In this document: piece by piece, positions 27,709-36,500 of the stretch
How positions within the stretch are numbered: the first letter of the stretch is position 1
Layout: every line of letters begins with the position of its first letter
From: Lysobacterales bacterium
GTDB taxonomy: Bacteria > Pseudomonadota > Gammaproteobacteria > Xanthomonadales > SZUA-36
Direction: 5' to 3'
DNA: 64,000 bases
Assembly (NCBI GenBank): GCA_013001885.1
Contig: JABDLD010000075.1
Location: 1-64,000 of the forward strand
The notes under the pieces: generated by a model
The model's input: the letters and a program-made list of their open reading frames with translations, nothing else
Told to the model about the DNA's origin: nothing
Database searches by the model: none
Position numbers and translations under genes: made by a program

Positions 27709-28787
27709 CGGTCCGCTCCGGGCCGGTTGTGCTCCGGCAATTCGAACAGGTAGTGCGACACAAACCACTCATGGCCGTTGTCATAGGCAAATAGCTCGGC
27801 ACAAGCCATGAAGAATATACGCCAGCGCTGAAACCAGCGTTCGGCGCTCACTTCCCCGTAGGTAGCCGCCATGATTGGCAGAATCCGTTCTTTTCTCGCG
27901 TCCATGTTGGCTAGCCAGGCGTTGGCGGTTTTTTCATAGTGCTTTCCATCCCAGCGATCGCGCCTGATCAGACGAAGATGCTCCTGGAATCGCAGCGGCA
28001 GGTCGTCACTGGGCATGATGCCGCCGGAGAAGAAGTGCCTGCCCATCCAGTCGGAGGGCCCTTCATCCAGAAATTCGTAAGGAATGCTGCGGTTGACGAA
28101 TATATGCATGAAGAACTTGCCGTCCGGCTTCAGCCAACGGCTCAGGCGGGAAAAAAGTTCGCGGTAGTTCCGCATATGTTCGAACATTTCTACCGACACG
28201 ATGCGGTCGTACTCGTCGCGCGGTTCGAAATAATTCATGTCTTCGGTCAAGACCTCGATATTTTCCAGGCCTCGCTGGTGGGCCAGCTCGCGAATGTGTT
28301 TACCCTGCGGCTTCGAGTTCGAGACCGAGGTGACAGAGCATTTGGGAAAACGTTCGGCAATCCACAGACTTAGTGAGCCCCATCCGCAACCGAGGTCGAG
28401 AATTGACATTCCGTCTTCGATTCCCGCTCGCCGGCAGGTTATTTCGAGCGCTGCGCCCTCGGCATCATCCAATGACTCGGCGCTTTCGCCCCAGTAGCAG
28501 CAACTGTACTTGCCATGCTGACCGAGTACTTCGTCAAAGAACTCAGGCGGCACTTCGTAATGCTGTTCATTGGCGAGGTCGGGTACAAGGGCCACGGGTG
28601 ATTGATTCATCTGGCCGACAAAATCTTCCAGTATACGGCCGGAGATTTCGATATCTCCAGCCCCGATGGCTTTCAACCTTTGACGGCAGAGTCGCCTGAT
28701 GCCGGCGCGTAAAACGCTGTCCGGCACCAGGCCACGCTCTGTCCAGTCAAGGACTGTACTTGATGCTTTGATAGCGGCTGTGCTCAT
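27705..28787 (-). CDS. Cyclopropane-fatty-acid-synthase-like SAM methyltransferase (copy 2)
   Basis: 360 residues from the ATG at 28787 (AAGGA seven bases upstream; a TTG at 28790 is also in frame). SAM motif SILDLGCGWGSLSLWIAERF, then SVEMFEHMRNY and the C-terminal RWFQRWRIFFMACAELFAY. It is shorter than copy 1 and lacks its N-terminal SCP2-like region. It resembles the CFA-related methyltransferases of the Rhodobacter singlet-oxygen regulon. The two copies in one operon probably act on different intermediates. Confidence 0.88.
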   Translation of the reverse strand: MSTAAIKASSTVLDWTERGLVPDSVLRAGIRRLCRQRLKAIGAGDIEISGRILEDFVGQMNQSPVALVPDLANEQHYEVPPEFFDEVLGQHGKYSCCYWGESAESLDDAEGAALEITCRRAGIEDGMSILDLGCGWGSLSLWIAERFPKCSVTSVSNSKPQGKHIRELAHQRGLENIEVLTEDMNYFEPRDEYDRIVSVEMFEHMRNYRELFSRLSRWLKPDGKFFMHIFVNRSIPYEFLDEGPSDWMGRHFFSGGIMPSDDLPLRFQEHLRLIRRDRWDGKHYEKTANAWLANMDARKERILPIMAATYGEVSAERWFQRWRIFFMACAELFAYDNGHEWFVSHYLFELPEHNRPGADR

Positions 28788-28815
28788 CAAAAGGTCCTTT
28801 AAAACGAGTTGTAAC

Positions 28816-29490
28816 TCACAGCTGGTCGTTGCAGAACGCCGCTGTCAGGTTGGCCGCAGTGTACATGGCGGGCGCTTCCCCATCCAGACGAACGGTTGCC
28901 ATGCCTCCAAAACAGCTGTCGAAGCTGAAGAAACCCGGGCTGCCCTCGCCATCATGTGTGTACCCGGTGCCCGTCGCGCGGTTTTGGGACGGAATGGGCT
29001 CGAAGATGAAGCCGGTGTCTGAACCTTCAATTATTTCCCAAGACCCGTTTGTCGAATTGTCCACCGGGGAGCGAGTTTGCAGCTCTCCTATAAGGAAAAC
29101 GATGATTCCAGGTGGGTGATTGATGCCGTCGTCTACAACAGTAATCAGTTCAAGGTCTTGTGTCGTGCCAGTGCCGGCCGCGAAAACCGAGTAATTGGCA
29201 CCGTCGGGCAGAGTGAAATCGCCCGGAATGGCGACCGCATCAGTTTCTGCCAGCAGGATATCGATCGTGTAAGTGCCCTCGGCAAAATCGAGGTAGTCGG
29301 TAAACTGTTTGAAGGTAACGGCACTCAAATCATCGACCGACATCCCATTAACGGCGATCGCAACGGCGGCGCCGTCAATCTTGTCTTCAACCGGAGCAAA
29401 GTGCGCTACCGCGGCGTTTGCCTGTCCAAAGGTTAAAACGCCGGTTGCGATGACAAGTGCTGCAGAAGCAGCAGCGGTCAACTTGTTCAT
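28816..29490 (-). CDS. Secreted DUF4397-like protein
   Basis: 224 residues with a signal peptide (MNKLTAAASAALVIATGVLT, cleavage after ANA). The mature part begins AAVAHFAPVEDKIDGAAVAI and has FAEGTYTIDILLAETDAV and YSVFAAGTGTTQDLELITVV, the beta-sandwich pattern of DUF4397 domains. The C-terminus has two Cys (SFDSCFGG and AAFCNDQ) that could form a disulfide. GGAG seven bases before the ATG. It is the promoter-proximal gene of the putative light operon; role unknown. Confidence 0.75.
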   Translation of the reverse strand: MNKLTAAASAALVIATGVLTFGQANAAVAHFAPVEDKIDGAAVAIAVNGMSVDDLSAVTFKQFTDYLDFAEGTYTIDILLAETDAVAIPGDFTLPDGANYSVFAAGTGTTQDLELITVVDDGINHPPGIIVFLIGELQTRSPVDNSTNGSWEIIEGSDTGFIFEPIPSQNRATGTGYTHDGEGSPGFFSFDSCFGGMATVRLDGEAPAMYTAANLTAAFCNDQL

Positions 29491-29596
29491 GTGTCATCTC
29501 CAAGTAGTTTTTGTACAGGTTTTGGTTTTCAATTTTTACGTTGTGGCCCGAAAACCCCGTCTTTACGCTCCGTTCCGAAACTTAATATCGTAATAA

Positions 29597-29625
29597 TCTT
29601 AAACACTATTAGGTAAAATGTACAA
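29597..29625 (-). promoter_or_regulatory. Candidate promoter for the minus-strand lipid operon
   Basis: On the minus strand TTGTAC (29625-29620) and TTAAGA (29602-29597) are separated by 17 bases. The upstream hexamer falls inside the first TGTACA operator box, so a bound repressor would block it. The match to sigma-70 elements is weak and an ECF-type promoter cannot be excluded. Confidence 0.35.
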
Positions 29626-29650
29626 CGTTTGTACAACTAATGCAACTGTA
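29618..29650. promoter_or_regulatory. CarH/LitR-type operator: three 11-bp direct repeats
   Basis: TGTACA at 29619-29624, TGTACA at 29630-29635 and a weaker TGCAAC at 29641-29646 recur at exactly 11-base steps. Thermus CarH tetramers bind three 11-bp direct repeats with this core (established). The array lies between the divergent regulator and the lipid operon, 128 bases upstream of the DUF4397 start. Confidence 0.7.
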
Positions 29651-29681
29651 TTTTGAAATTTTCTGGCGCTTTGAGGATTCC

Positions 29682-29700
29682 TTGTACACGTTATGTATAG
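29682..29700. promoter_or_regulatory. Second CarH/LitR-type box pair near the regulator gene
   Basis: TGTACA at 29683-29688 and TGTATA at 29694-29699 are again 11 bases apart; a third repeat at 29705 is not convincing. The pair is about 50-70 bases upstream of the MerR-B12 regulator start, where it could mediate autoregulation. A single further TGTACA is at 29512-29517 in the DUF4397 leader. Confidence 0.6.
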
Positions 29701-29750
29701 CATTCAACAATCTAGTATGTTAGAATTTCTAAAACAAGTCGGGAATTGAA

Positions 29751-30680
29751 ATGAACGCTGAAGCAAAGATCCTGGATTATCCATCGGAGAAGTTGTATAC
29801 CATTGGCACAGTATCCAAGCTCACGGGGGTCGGGGCTATCACGCTCCGCGCCTGGGAACGTCGCTATGGCCTGATCAAGCCGGTTCGCAAGGAAAGTGGG
29901 CATCGGCTGTACACCCGTCAGCACATTGATCAAATCAACCGGATCACTTCATTGACACAACAGGGAATCCGGATCAGCCAGATCAGCCCAGAAATGCTGG
30001 AAAGTGAATCTCCTCTGGATCAGGGCGGTGAGTCGGACGCCTGGAACGAATACCTCAACAGCATGATGGCGGCGATCATCAGCTTCGACGAACAGCGCCT
30101 GGAAGAGGTCTACAACAATGCGCTTTCGCTCTACCCGATCGGTATGGTGACCCGAAAGCTCTTGACGCCGCTTTTGATCGAACTGGGTCTGCGTTGGGCA
30201 GAAGGCGGGGGCGGCATCGCCGAGGAGCATTTCTTTGCTTTTTACCTGAGAAACAAACTGGGCGCGCGTTATCATCACCGTCCGCGCAGTGACAACGGGG
30301 CGCGAATATTGTTGGCGGGTCTGCCGGGTGAAAACCATGACGTGGGACTGTTGCTGTTTGCTCTGGCCGCTCATGAAGCCGGCTACCGGGTGATTCCGTT
30401 AGGGGCCAACATGCCTTTACACGAACTCGAGGTGGTGGCGAAAAGCAAGAATTGTTCTGCAATCGTGCTGGCAGGCGCAATTGAGCCCACCGAGCGGACG
30501 CTTGCTAAAGAACTTCCGGCGTTGGTGAAACAATCCGGTGTGCCCGTCACTGTCGGAGGCCTTGCGTCGGTTTACGGTTGCGAGGCCATTGATCGGGCCG
30601 GCGCTAAGCCGCTGGGCCGCGATATAGAGCGCGGCCTTGAAAAATTGAATGAAGTCTTGTCATCAAAACGTAATGATTGA
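29751..30680 (+). CDS. MerR-type regulator with B12-binding domain, CarH/LitR photoreceptor family
   Basis: 309 residues. MerR winged helix at about 15-80 (YTIGTVSKLTGVGAITLRAW), helical bundle at about 95-175, and B12-binding Rossmann domain at about 185-305. It keeps the adenosylcobalamin-capping motif of CarH, W149-x9-E159-H160, and the cobalt-ligand motif E194-N-H196-D-V-G199. In CarH, AdoCbl drives a DNA-binding tetramer in the dark and light breaks it. GGGA six bases before ATG supports the start. It is divergent from a ten-gene lipid operon, with 11-bp direct-repeat boxes in between. Confidence 0.92.
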   Translation: MNAEAKILDYPSEKLYTIGTVSKLTGVGAITLRAWERRYGLIKPVRKESGHRLYTRQHIDQINRITSLTQQGIRISQISPEMLESESPLDQGGESDAWNEYLNSMMAAIISFDEQRLEEVYNNALSLYPIGMVTRKLLTPLLIELGLRWAEGGGGIAEEHFFAFYLRNKLGARYHHRPRSDNGARILLAGLPGENHDVGLLLFALAAHEAGYRVIPLGANMPLHELEVVAKSKNCSAIVLAGAIEPTERTLAKELPALVKQSGVPVTVGGLASVYGCEAIDRAGAKPLGRDIERGLEKLNEVLSSKRND

Positions 30681-30703
30681 CGGGACTAATGAAAGGTTAA
30701 ACA

Positions 30704-31120
30704 TTGAACCCGGCACCCATAAACATCATGAGCAAGAAACAAAAACCCACCCCTGCAACAGAAGCGCTGACCGAGCGAGCAATGACCGGGCTCCTCTCGC
30801 GGGCGTTCTCTCAGCCTCCAAAGATTTTAGGGCAGGCCGAAGCGTCACTTTCCAGTTACTCGGTGTTCTGGTGTGTAGCTTCACACGACCGGGCCACTCA
30901 GGTCGAGGTCGCGAACCTGACCGGCCTCTCCGCCAAGACAGTGTCGAGGGTTATCTCCCAGCTGGGCGAGACGCGCGGGGGGCGAGGCTGGATTAAACAG
31001 ATTCCTGATGATTCCGATAGAAGAATTCGGCGGCTGTCCCTTAGCAGGAAAGGCCGCGCCATCCATGCCCGATTGCTTAAGGACATTTCGAGATTCAGCA
31101 GCGCCGTCGATTCCACCTGA
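30704..31120 (+). CDS. MarR-like winged-helix regulator
   Basis: 138 residues from a TTG at 30704 with AAAGG seven bases upstream; an ATG at 30728 would give 130 residues but has no ribosome site. The helix-turn-helix is ATQVEVANLTGLSAKTVSRV, followed by the wing DDSDRRIRRLSLSRKG and a short helix. It is smaller than most MarR proteins. It follows the CarH/LitR regulator by 23 bases on the same strand and may be co-transcribed; its target is unknown. Confidence 0.75.
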   Translation: MNPAPINIMSKKQKPTPATEALTERAMTGLLSRAFSQPPKILGQAEASLSSYSVFWCVASHDRATQVEVANLTGLSAKTVSRVISQLGETRGGRGWIKQIPDDSDRRIRRLSLSRKGRAIHARLLKDISRFSSAVDST

Positions 31121-31211
31121 CAGCTACAAGGTCAAAAGCCTGTCTGAGCAGGGCAAGCCAAGACACCACTCTTTGATTATCTTCAGCGAACGTTATGCAG
31201 GAGATGAAGAC

Positions 31212-31523
31212 ATGAGCGGGATGATGACATTCAAACGCAAGCAGCCCTGGCGAGATGCGCTGATCGCCACCACCGCACTCAGCCTGTTTATCTTCGCTGC
31301 ATCCTTGCTCTGGGAAACGGGCTACCCACAATGGGCTTTTGCTGCGGTTTTCGTCGCCGTCTGGCTGTTGCTTTCTTTTTCCTGGTCAAATGTGGACTTC
31401 ACGGAAAAATCGAGCAAGCTGTTGGCTGAAATCATGGACCAAAATTTTGAGCAGATGCACCAGAGAGTTGAGCAGCTGGAGCGTGCTTTGCAGGCCGCTG
31501 GCGTATCATCGATAAATGACTGA
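31212..31523 (+). CDS. Small two-helix membrane protein with C-terminal coiled coil
   Basis: 103 residues from the ATG at 31212, fixed by AGGAGA seven bases upstream; the longer ORF from 31008 overlaps the regulator and is rejected. Two helices (ALIATTALSLFIFAASLLW and WAFAAVFVAVWLLLSFSW) form a hairpin, followed by an amphipathic segment EIMDQNFEQMHQRVEQLERA likely to be a coiled coil. Family not recognised. It overlaps the cysteine desulfurase start by eight bases. Confidence 0.65.
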   Translation: MSGMMTFKRKQPWRDALIATTALSLFIFAASLLWETGYPQWAFAAVFVAVWLLLSFSWSNVDFTEKSSKLLAEIMDQNFEQMHQRVEQLERALQAAGVSSIND

Positions 31524-32664
31524 CCTGTCGCGGCCGATTTATCTGGATCACAACGCGAGCACTCCGCTTTTGCCGGAAGTGCTTGAAGCTATGCTGCCCT
31601 ATCTCACGGACCGTTTCGGCAACCCCTCCAGCGAGCATGCCTACGGCCGGCTTTTGCGCTCCGGTGTGGTAAAGGCGCGTGAACAGGTGGCCGCCCTGAT
31701 TAGCAGCGATCCCGTCGAAATTTTTTTCACCTCCGGCGGAACGGAAGCCAACAACCTGGCCATTCGCGGCGTGGCCGCTGCCAGCGACACCCGCCGGCAA
31801 ATAGTGACCTCGATGATCGAACATCCAGCGACATCCGCTCCCTGCGCCTGGCTTGAAAACCAGGGTTTCCGGGTGGATCGCGCGAAGGTAGACGGAAATG
31901 GAGCGGTCAGGTTACCAGACATTCGACGGTTTATCGGACACCAAACTCTGCTGGTCACCGTTATGCATGCCAACAGCGAGACCGGCACGCTGCAACCGAT
32001 CAGGGAAATAGCCCGACATGCCCATGATGCCGGCGCGCTGGTCCATACCGACGCAGCCCAGTCCATCGGGAAGCTACCCGTGTCGGTTCAACACGAAAAT
32101 GTCGACCTGCTGTCGATCGCCGGGCACAAACTCTACGCGCCCCAGGGCGTTGGTGTTCTGTTCGTGCGCTCTGGAACGGCCATTGCGCCCCTGTTGCTCG
32201 GCGCCGGACATGAAAACGGCCTACGTCCCGGGACAGAGAATGTCGCGGCGATTGTTGGTCTCGGGGCTGCCTGTGAAACCGCGCAGCGCAGCCTGACAGA
32301 GGAATCTGTTCGCATCCGTGAACTGCGCAACCATTTCTGGGGCCGGCTGCGGCAGCAGATTCCGGACATCAGGTTGAACGGGCACCCCGAAAACCGTTTG
32401 CCCAATACACTGAGCGTCCGGTTTCCCGGCGTCTCAGGCAATGAATTGCTGAATGCCTGCCCTGAGATCGCTGCATCAACCGGCTCAGCCTGTCACGAAT
32501 CCGGAACTTCGGCCTCTGACGTGATCCTGGCGATGGGTGTGGCGCCGGACGAAGCCATTGGCACGGTTCGCCTGACACTGGGCCGCAGCAATGACCGGCA
32601 GCAAATTGACCGGGCCGCGGACACGCTGGCCAGGGCCTGGGTTTCGATGTCCGAAGGCGGCTGA
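31516..32664 (+). CDS. Cysteine desulfurase (NifS/IscS-like)
   Basis: 382 residues, class-V PLP enzyme. Begins with IYLDHNASTPLLPEVLEAM; TSGGTEANNLAIRG binds the cofactor phosphate; the PLP Lys is in DLLSIAGHKLYAPQGVGV near residue 210; the mobile-loop catalytic Cys is in ASTGSACHESG near residue 327. It removes sulfur from cysteine for Fe-S or thio-cofactor synthesis. No iscU, sufE or thiI is adjacent, so its acceptor is unknown. Translation is probably coupled to the small membrane protein upstream. Confidence 0.88.
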   Translation: MTDLSRPIYLDHNASTPLLPEVLEAMLPYLTDRFGNPSSEHAYGRLLRSGVVKAREQVAALISSDPVEIFFTSGGTEANNLAIRGVAAASDTRRQIVTSMIEHPATSAPCAWLENQGFRVDRAKVDGNGAVRLPDIRRFIGHQTLLVTVMHANSETGTLQPIREIARHAHDAGALVHTDAAQSIGKLPVSVQHENVDLLSIAGHKLYAPQGVGVLFVRSGTAIAPLLLGAGHENGLRPGTENVAAIVGLGAACETAQRSLTEESVRIRELRNHFWGRLRQQIPDIRLNGHPENRLPNTLSVRFPGVSGNELLNACPEIAASTGSACHESGTSASDVILAMGVAPDEAIGTVRLTLGRSNDRQQIDRAADTLARAWVSMSEGG

Positions 32665-33173
32665 AAGAAACCGGAAAACGGTTCCCACGGAGGGCGGGCA
32701 ACTTGTGCGGTTCCCGAAATTACCCATATGCAAATTGCCCAGCAGCCACGCGCTTGTTATCGGTCCGGCCACTTCCTTGGAAGCTCAATGAAGGCCATCC
32801 TGGGCCGCGCTGCGTGTTGTCCGGTTCGGGCTTTGCATAACCGGGTTCCCCTCCATGGGAACCTGACAATCGTCAGCAATATCGGGAAGAACCGGAACCG
32901 GCGGGCAGGGATTGACCCAAAAAACTGCCTCCGTGCGCCAGGCTGGAAATTAATACAGCGACGGGGGCTTGAAAAACTCCCTGCTGAAGGCCCATTGTCA
33001 GGCCTGGTCAGTGACTGCTCTTCCTGAGCCATGCTTTCAGTCCATTTCAGGGTCCGCGGCTCATTGACAGCCGGCACCCTGCAGCAGTCTTCACCGTAAT
33101 GAGATTAGATCTTTGCGTCAAGTCGCAGGCAAATACCGGCGCTCGTGCGCCTTGCGCTATCCGGCAGCGAAAC
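32665..33173. other. Gene-poor intergenic stretch, about 0.5 kb
   Basis: No ORF here shows a ribosome site, recognisable motif or convincing codon use. Visible structure is limited to a perfect 7-bp inverted repeat (32844-32850 with 32857-32863, six-base loop) not followed by a U-run. It could hold a small RNA or decayed sequence; nothing can be assigned. Confidence 0.5.
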
Positions 33174-33362
33174 TCAGTCTCCGCTTACGGAAACCGTATC
33201 CTCCGCCGCCCCGGATATCGCTACTGAATCGATCTGATTGAACTGCTCAGTTTGAACCTGTTGACGGGAGGCAATCCTCGGCACACTCTCACGAGTCACT
33301 GAGGCGTAAAACCCCGCCACGGCCAGAAACAGAATGAACAATAAGAAGACACGTCTTGGCAT
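33174..33362 (-). CDS. Small membrane-anchored or secreted peptide, unknown
   Basis: 62 residues from the ATG at 33362 with AGGGGG upstream; the ORF extension to 33452 has no ribosome site. It has an N-terminal hydrophobic helix (VFLLFILFLAVAGFYASV) after MPRR, then a polar tail rich in Gln/Ser/Asp. It could be a single-pass membrane peptide. Unrecognised, and it stands alone between a gene-poor region and the gltB leader. Confidence 0.5.
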   Translation of the reverse strand: MPRRVFLLFILFLAVAGFYASVTRESVPRIASRQQVQTEQFNQIDSVAISGAAEDTVSVSGD

Positions 33363-33452
33363 AACAACCCCCTTGAACAATAGACATGCCCCTCTTTGCA
33401 ACCTAAGAATAACGCCTGGACTGTCAAAATTCCATGATTTCTGTAAAATCAA

Positions 33453-33574
33453 TTATTAATATTGATCTTTAATTTATTCAAAATATTAAATTTTGGAATG
33501 ATGGGCATTCAGCTAGATTGGATGCTGCGGAAGTGACGGTCCTGTTCCTGAATCCTTAACTCCTGGGAGAATCT
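33453..33574 (+). promoter_or_regulatory. AT-rich leader of gltB
   Basis: Bases about 33430-33500 are strongly AT-rich (for example TCAATTATTAATATTGATC) in contrast to the GC-rich surroundings, as expected for a promoter or regulator-binding region of gltBD. I cannot pick one promoter with confidence. Confidence 0.4.
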
Positions 33575-36500
33575 TTGACTCGTAAAATCGCCAAACTGCA
33601 CGATCCCGTCCGGGACTTCAAAGACGGCTGTGGATTTGCCCTCCTGGCGCATATGGATGGCGAAAAAAGCCACTGGCTGGTGCAGACCACGCTGGAATCG
33701 CTGGCGCGCCTGACCCACCGCGGAGCGGTTGCGGCAGACGGCAAGTCGGGTGACGGTTGCGGAATCATGCTGCAGTTCCCGGAACCTTTTTTGCGCGATA
33801 TTGCAGAGGAATGCAAATTCAAACTCTCCGAACGGTTTGCTTCTGGTCTGGTTTTTTTCTCGCCTGAAAAGGAGCTGATCGAGCGCGGCCAGAAAATCCT
33901 GACCCGGCACCTGGGGCAATTCGCGCTGGACATTGCAGGATGGCGAAAAGTGCCTACCTGCCCGGAGGTTGTTGGCGAACAGGCGCTGGAAAGCATGCCT
34001 GCCATATACCAGGTATTCGTGAACGCGCCGGCCGGCTGGAGACCTCATGATATCGAGCGGCAACTCTATGCCGCGCGCCGCCTGGCGTACGAGGAAGAGC
34101 GCGAACTGCCCGAGCCCGATCCGCTGTATTACGTGGTCACGCTGTCCAACCTGACGATGGTGTACAAAGGACTGGTCCAGGCTGAACACCTGGCGGACTT
34201 TTACCCTGATCTGCGCGATGAGCGGATGACCAGTTCAATCGGAATCTGCCACCAGCGATTCTCCACCAACACTCTGCCGCGCTGGAACTATGCACAACCT
34301 TTCCGTTACCTGGCCCACAATGGTGAGATCAACAGCGTCAATGCGAACCGCGATTGGGCTAACGCCCGGGCCGGTATCCTGCATTCACCTTTGCTGCCCA
34401 GCCTCGAGAGCCTGTCTCATCTGGTGAACCATGAGGGCTCGGACTCCTCTTCCATGGACAATCTGCTGGAGGTGTTCCTGGGAGGAGGCATGGATATGTT
34501 CCGCGCCATGCGCCTGCTGTTACCGCCGGCGATCCGCGACGACATGGACTCGGAACTGAAAGCCTTCCTGGAGTTCAACTCGATGCACCAGGAACCCTGG
34601 GACGGGCCCGCAGGCGTGGTTTCCACCAACGGCAGCATTGCGTGCTGCAATCTGGACCGCAATGGCTTGAGGCCGGCTCGATACAGCATCACGCACGATG
34701 GTGTTTTCACCGTGGCCTCGGAAACCGGCGTCTGGGACTGCCCTCCGGAGCGAATAAAGCGCCGAGGCCGTCTTGGCCCGGGCGAAATGATCGCGGTCGA
34801 TACGAAAAGCGGCAAGTTCTGGAAAAACAACGCTATCGACGACAGCCTGAAAGCGACTCACTCCTACCGCGAGTGGATGACCGAAAACGTCGTGCGGGTC
34901 TGGAACAACGACGACCAGGAGCGCAAAGCCGCCAACAAGTTCATGCGTGAATCCGCCGGACAATTACCCATTCACCAGAAGATGTTCGGGCTTGGCGCAG
35001 AAGAGATTGAAACCATCATCAGCCCGATGGCGCTGGAGTCGCAGGAGCCGGTCGGGTCGATGGGCGATGATACCCCGGTGGCGGTGTTATCGGAACGCAA
35101 CCGGTCCATCTACGATTATTTCCGGCAGTCCTTCGCCCAGGTCACCAATCCTCCAATCGATCCGCTGAGAGAGTCAGCGGTCATGTCGCTGGAGACTTGT
35201 ATTGGCCGGGAGCACAACGTGTTTCACGAGACGGCCTCCCATGCCTACCGCGTTCTGCTGCCCTGGCCCGTTCTGAATTATGTTAAATATCAGACGCTGC
35301 TCGGCCTCGATCAGCGTTATTACCGCAATGTGCGGTTCAGCTTGAACTACGATCCGGACCAGGCCGGCTTGGGAGACTCGCTCAAAGCGCTGGCGGCGTC
35401 CAGTGTCCAGGCGGTGCAAGGCGGAGCCACGATCCTGGTGCTGAGTGACCGTGACATTTCCCGGGACCGGCTGCCGATTCCTGCGCCACTGGCCGTGGGC
35501 GCGGTGCACCAGGCGCTATTGCGGGCCAGCGAACGGCCCAATGCCAACATCATCATCGAAACCGGTTCCGCACGTGATCCCCATCAATATGCCGTTTTGC
35601 TGGGTATGGGCGCTACCGCAATCTACCCGTACCTGGCCTTTCAGAGCATCAACCAGCAACAGGAATCCGGTGCGCTTGAGGGCGATCCCATTCAGCTGCG
35701 TAAAAACTATCGCCGGGGAATCCGTAAAGGTCTGCTCAAGATTTTATCCAAAATGGGCATTTGCACCATGGCCAGCTATCGCGGCTCCCAGTTGTTCGAA
35801 GCCGTTGGTCTGGCGCCGGAAGTTATTGAATTGTGTTGCCCGAAAGTAGCCTCCAAAATCCACGGGGCGGGTTTCGCGGAACTCGAAAACGACGCACGCA
35901 AGGCAGCCGGCAGGGCGTGGGCTGACCAGGTCCGCCCCACCCGGGACGGTATTTATCGCTATATGCACGGCGGCGAACAGCATGCCTACAACCCCGATGT
36001 GGTGATGCTGCTGCAACAGGCGGTGGCGAGCGGCCAATGGTCGGACTACCGGCGCTTCGCCGACCAGGTCAACCTGCGCCCCATCCTGGCCATTCGGGAC
36101 CTGCTCTCGCTCAGGGCGTCCGCAGAGCCTCTTCCGCTCAGCAAAGTGGAAATGGAAGAACACCTCTATCCTCGATTCGACACCGCCGCCATGTCCATTG
36201 GTGCGTTGTCACCCGAAGCGCATGAGTCGCTTGCGATCGCAATGAATCGGCTCGGCGGACGATCCAATTCCGGTGAGGGTGGTGAAGACCCGGTTCGGTT
36301 CAGTTCCGATAAAAACTCCGGCATCAAGCAGGTTGCCTCTGGCCGCTTTGGCGTCAGCGCCCACTACCTGGTTAACGCTGACGTATTGCAGATCAAAGTC
36401 GCCCAGGGCGCCAAGCCCGGGGAAGGCGGGCAGTTGCCGGGACACAAGGTCACCGTGGAAATCGCCGCGCTGCGATGCTCCACTCCCGGCGTCACCCTGA

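Noticed and set aside
32757-33077. Possible 106-residue minus-strand ORF in the gene-poor stretch
   Set aside because: No ribosome site, skewed composition and no recognisable motif.
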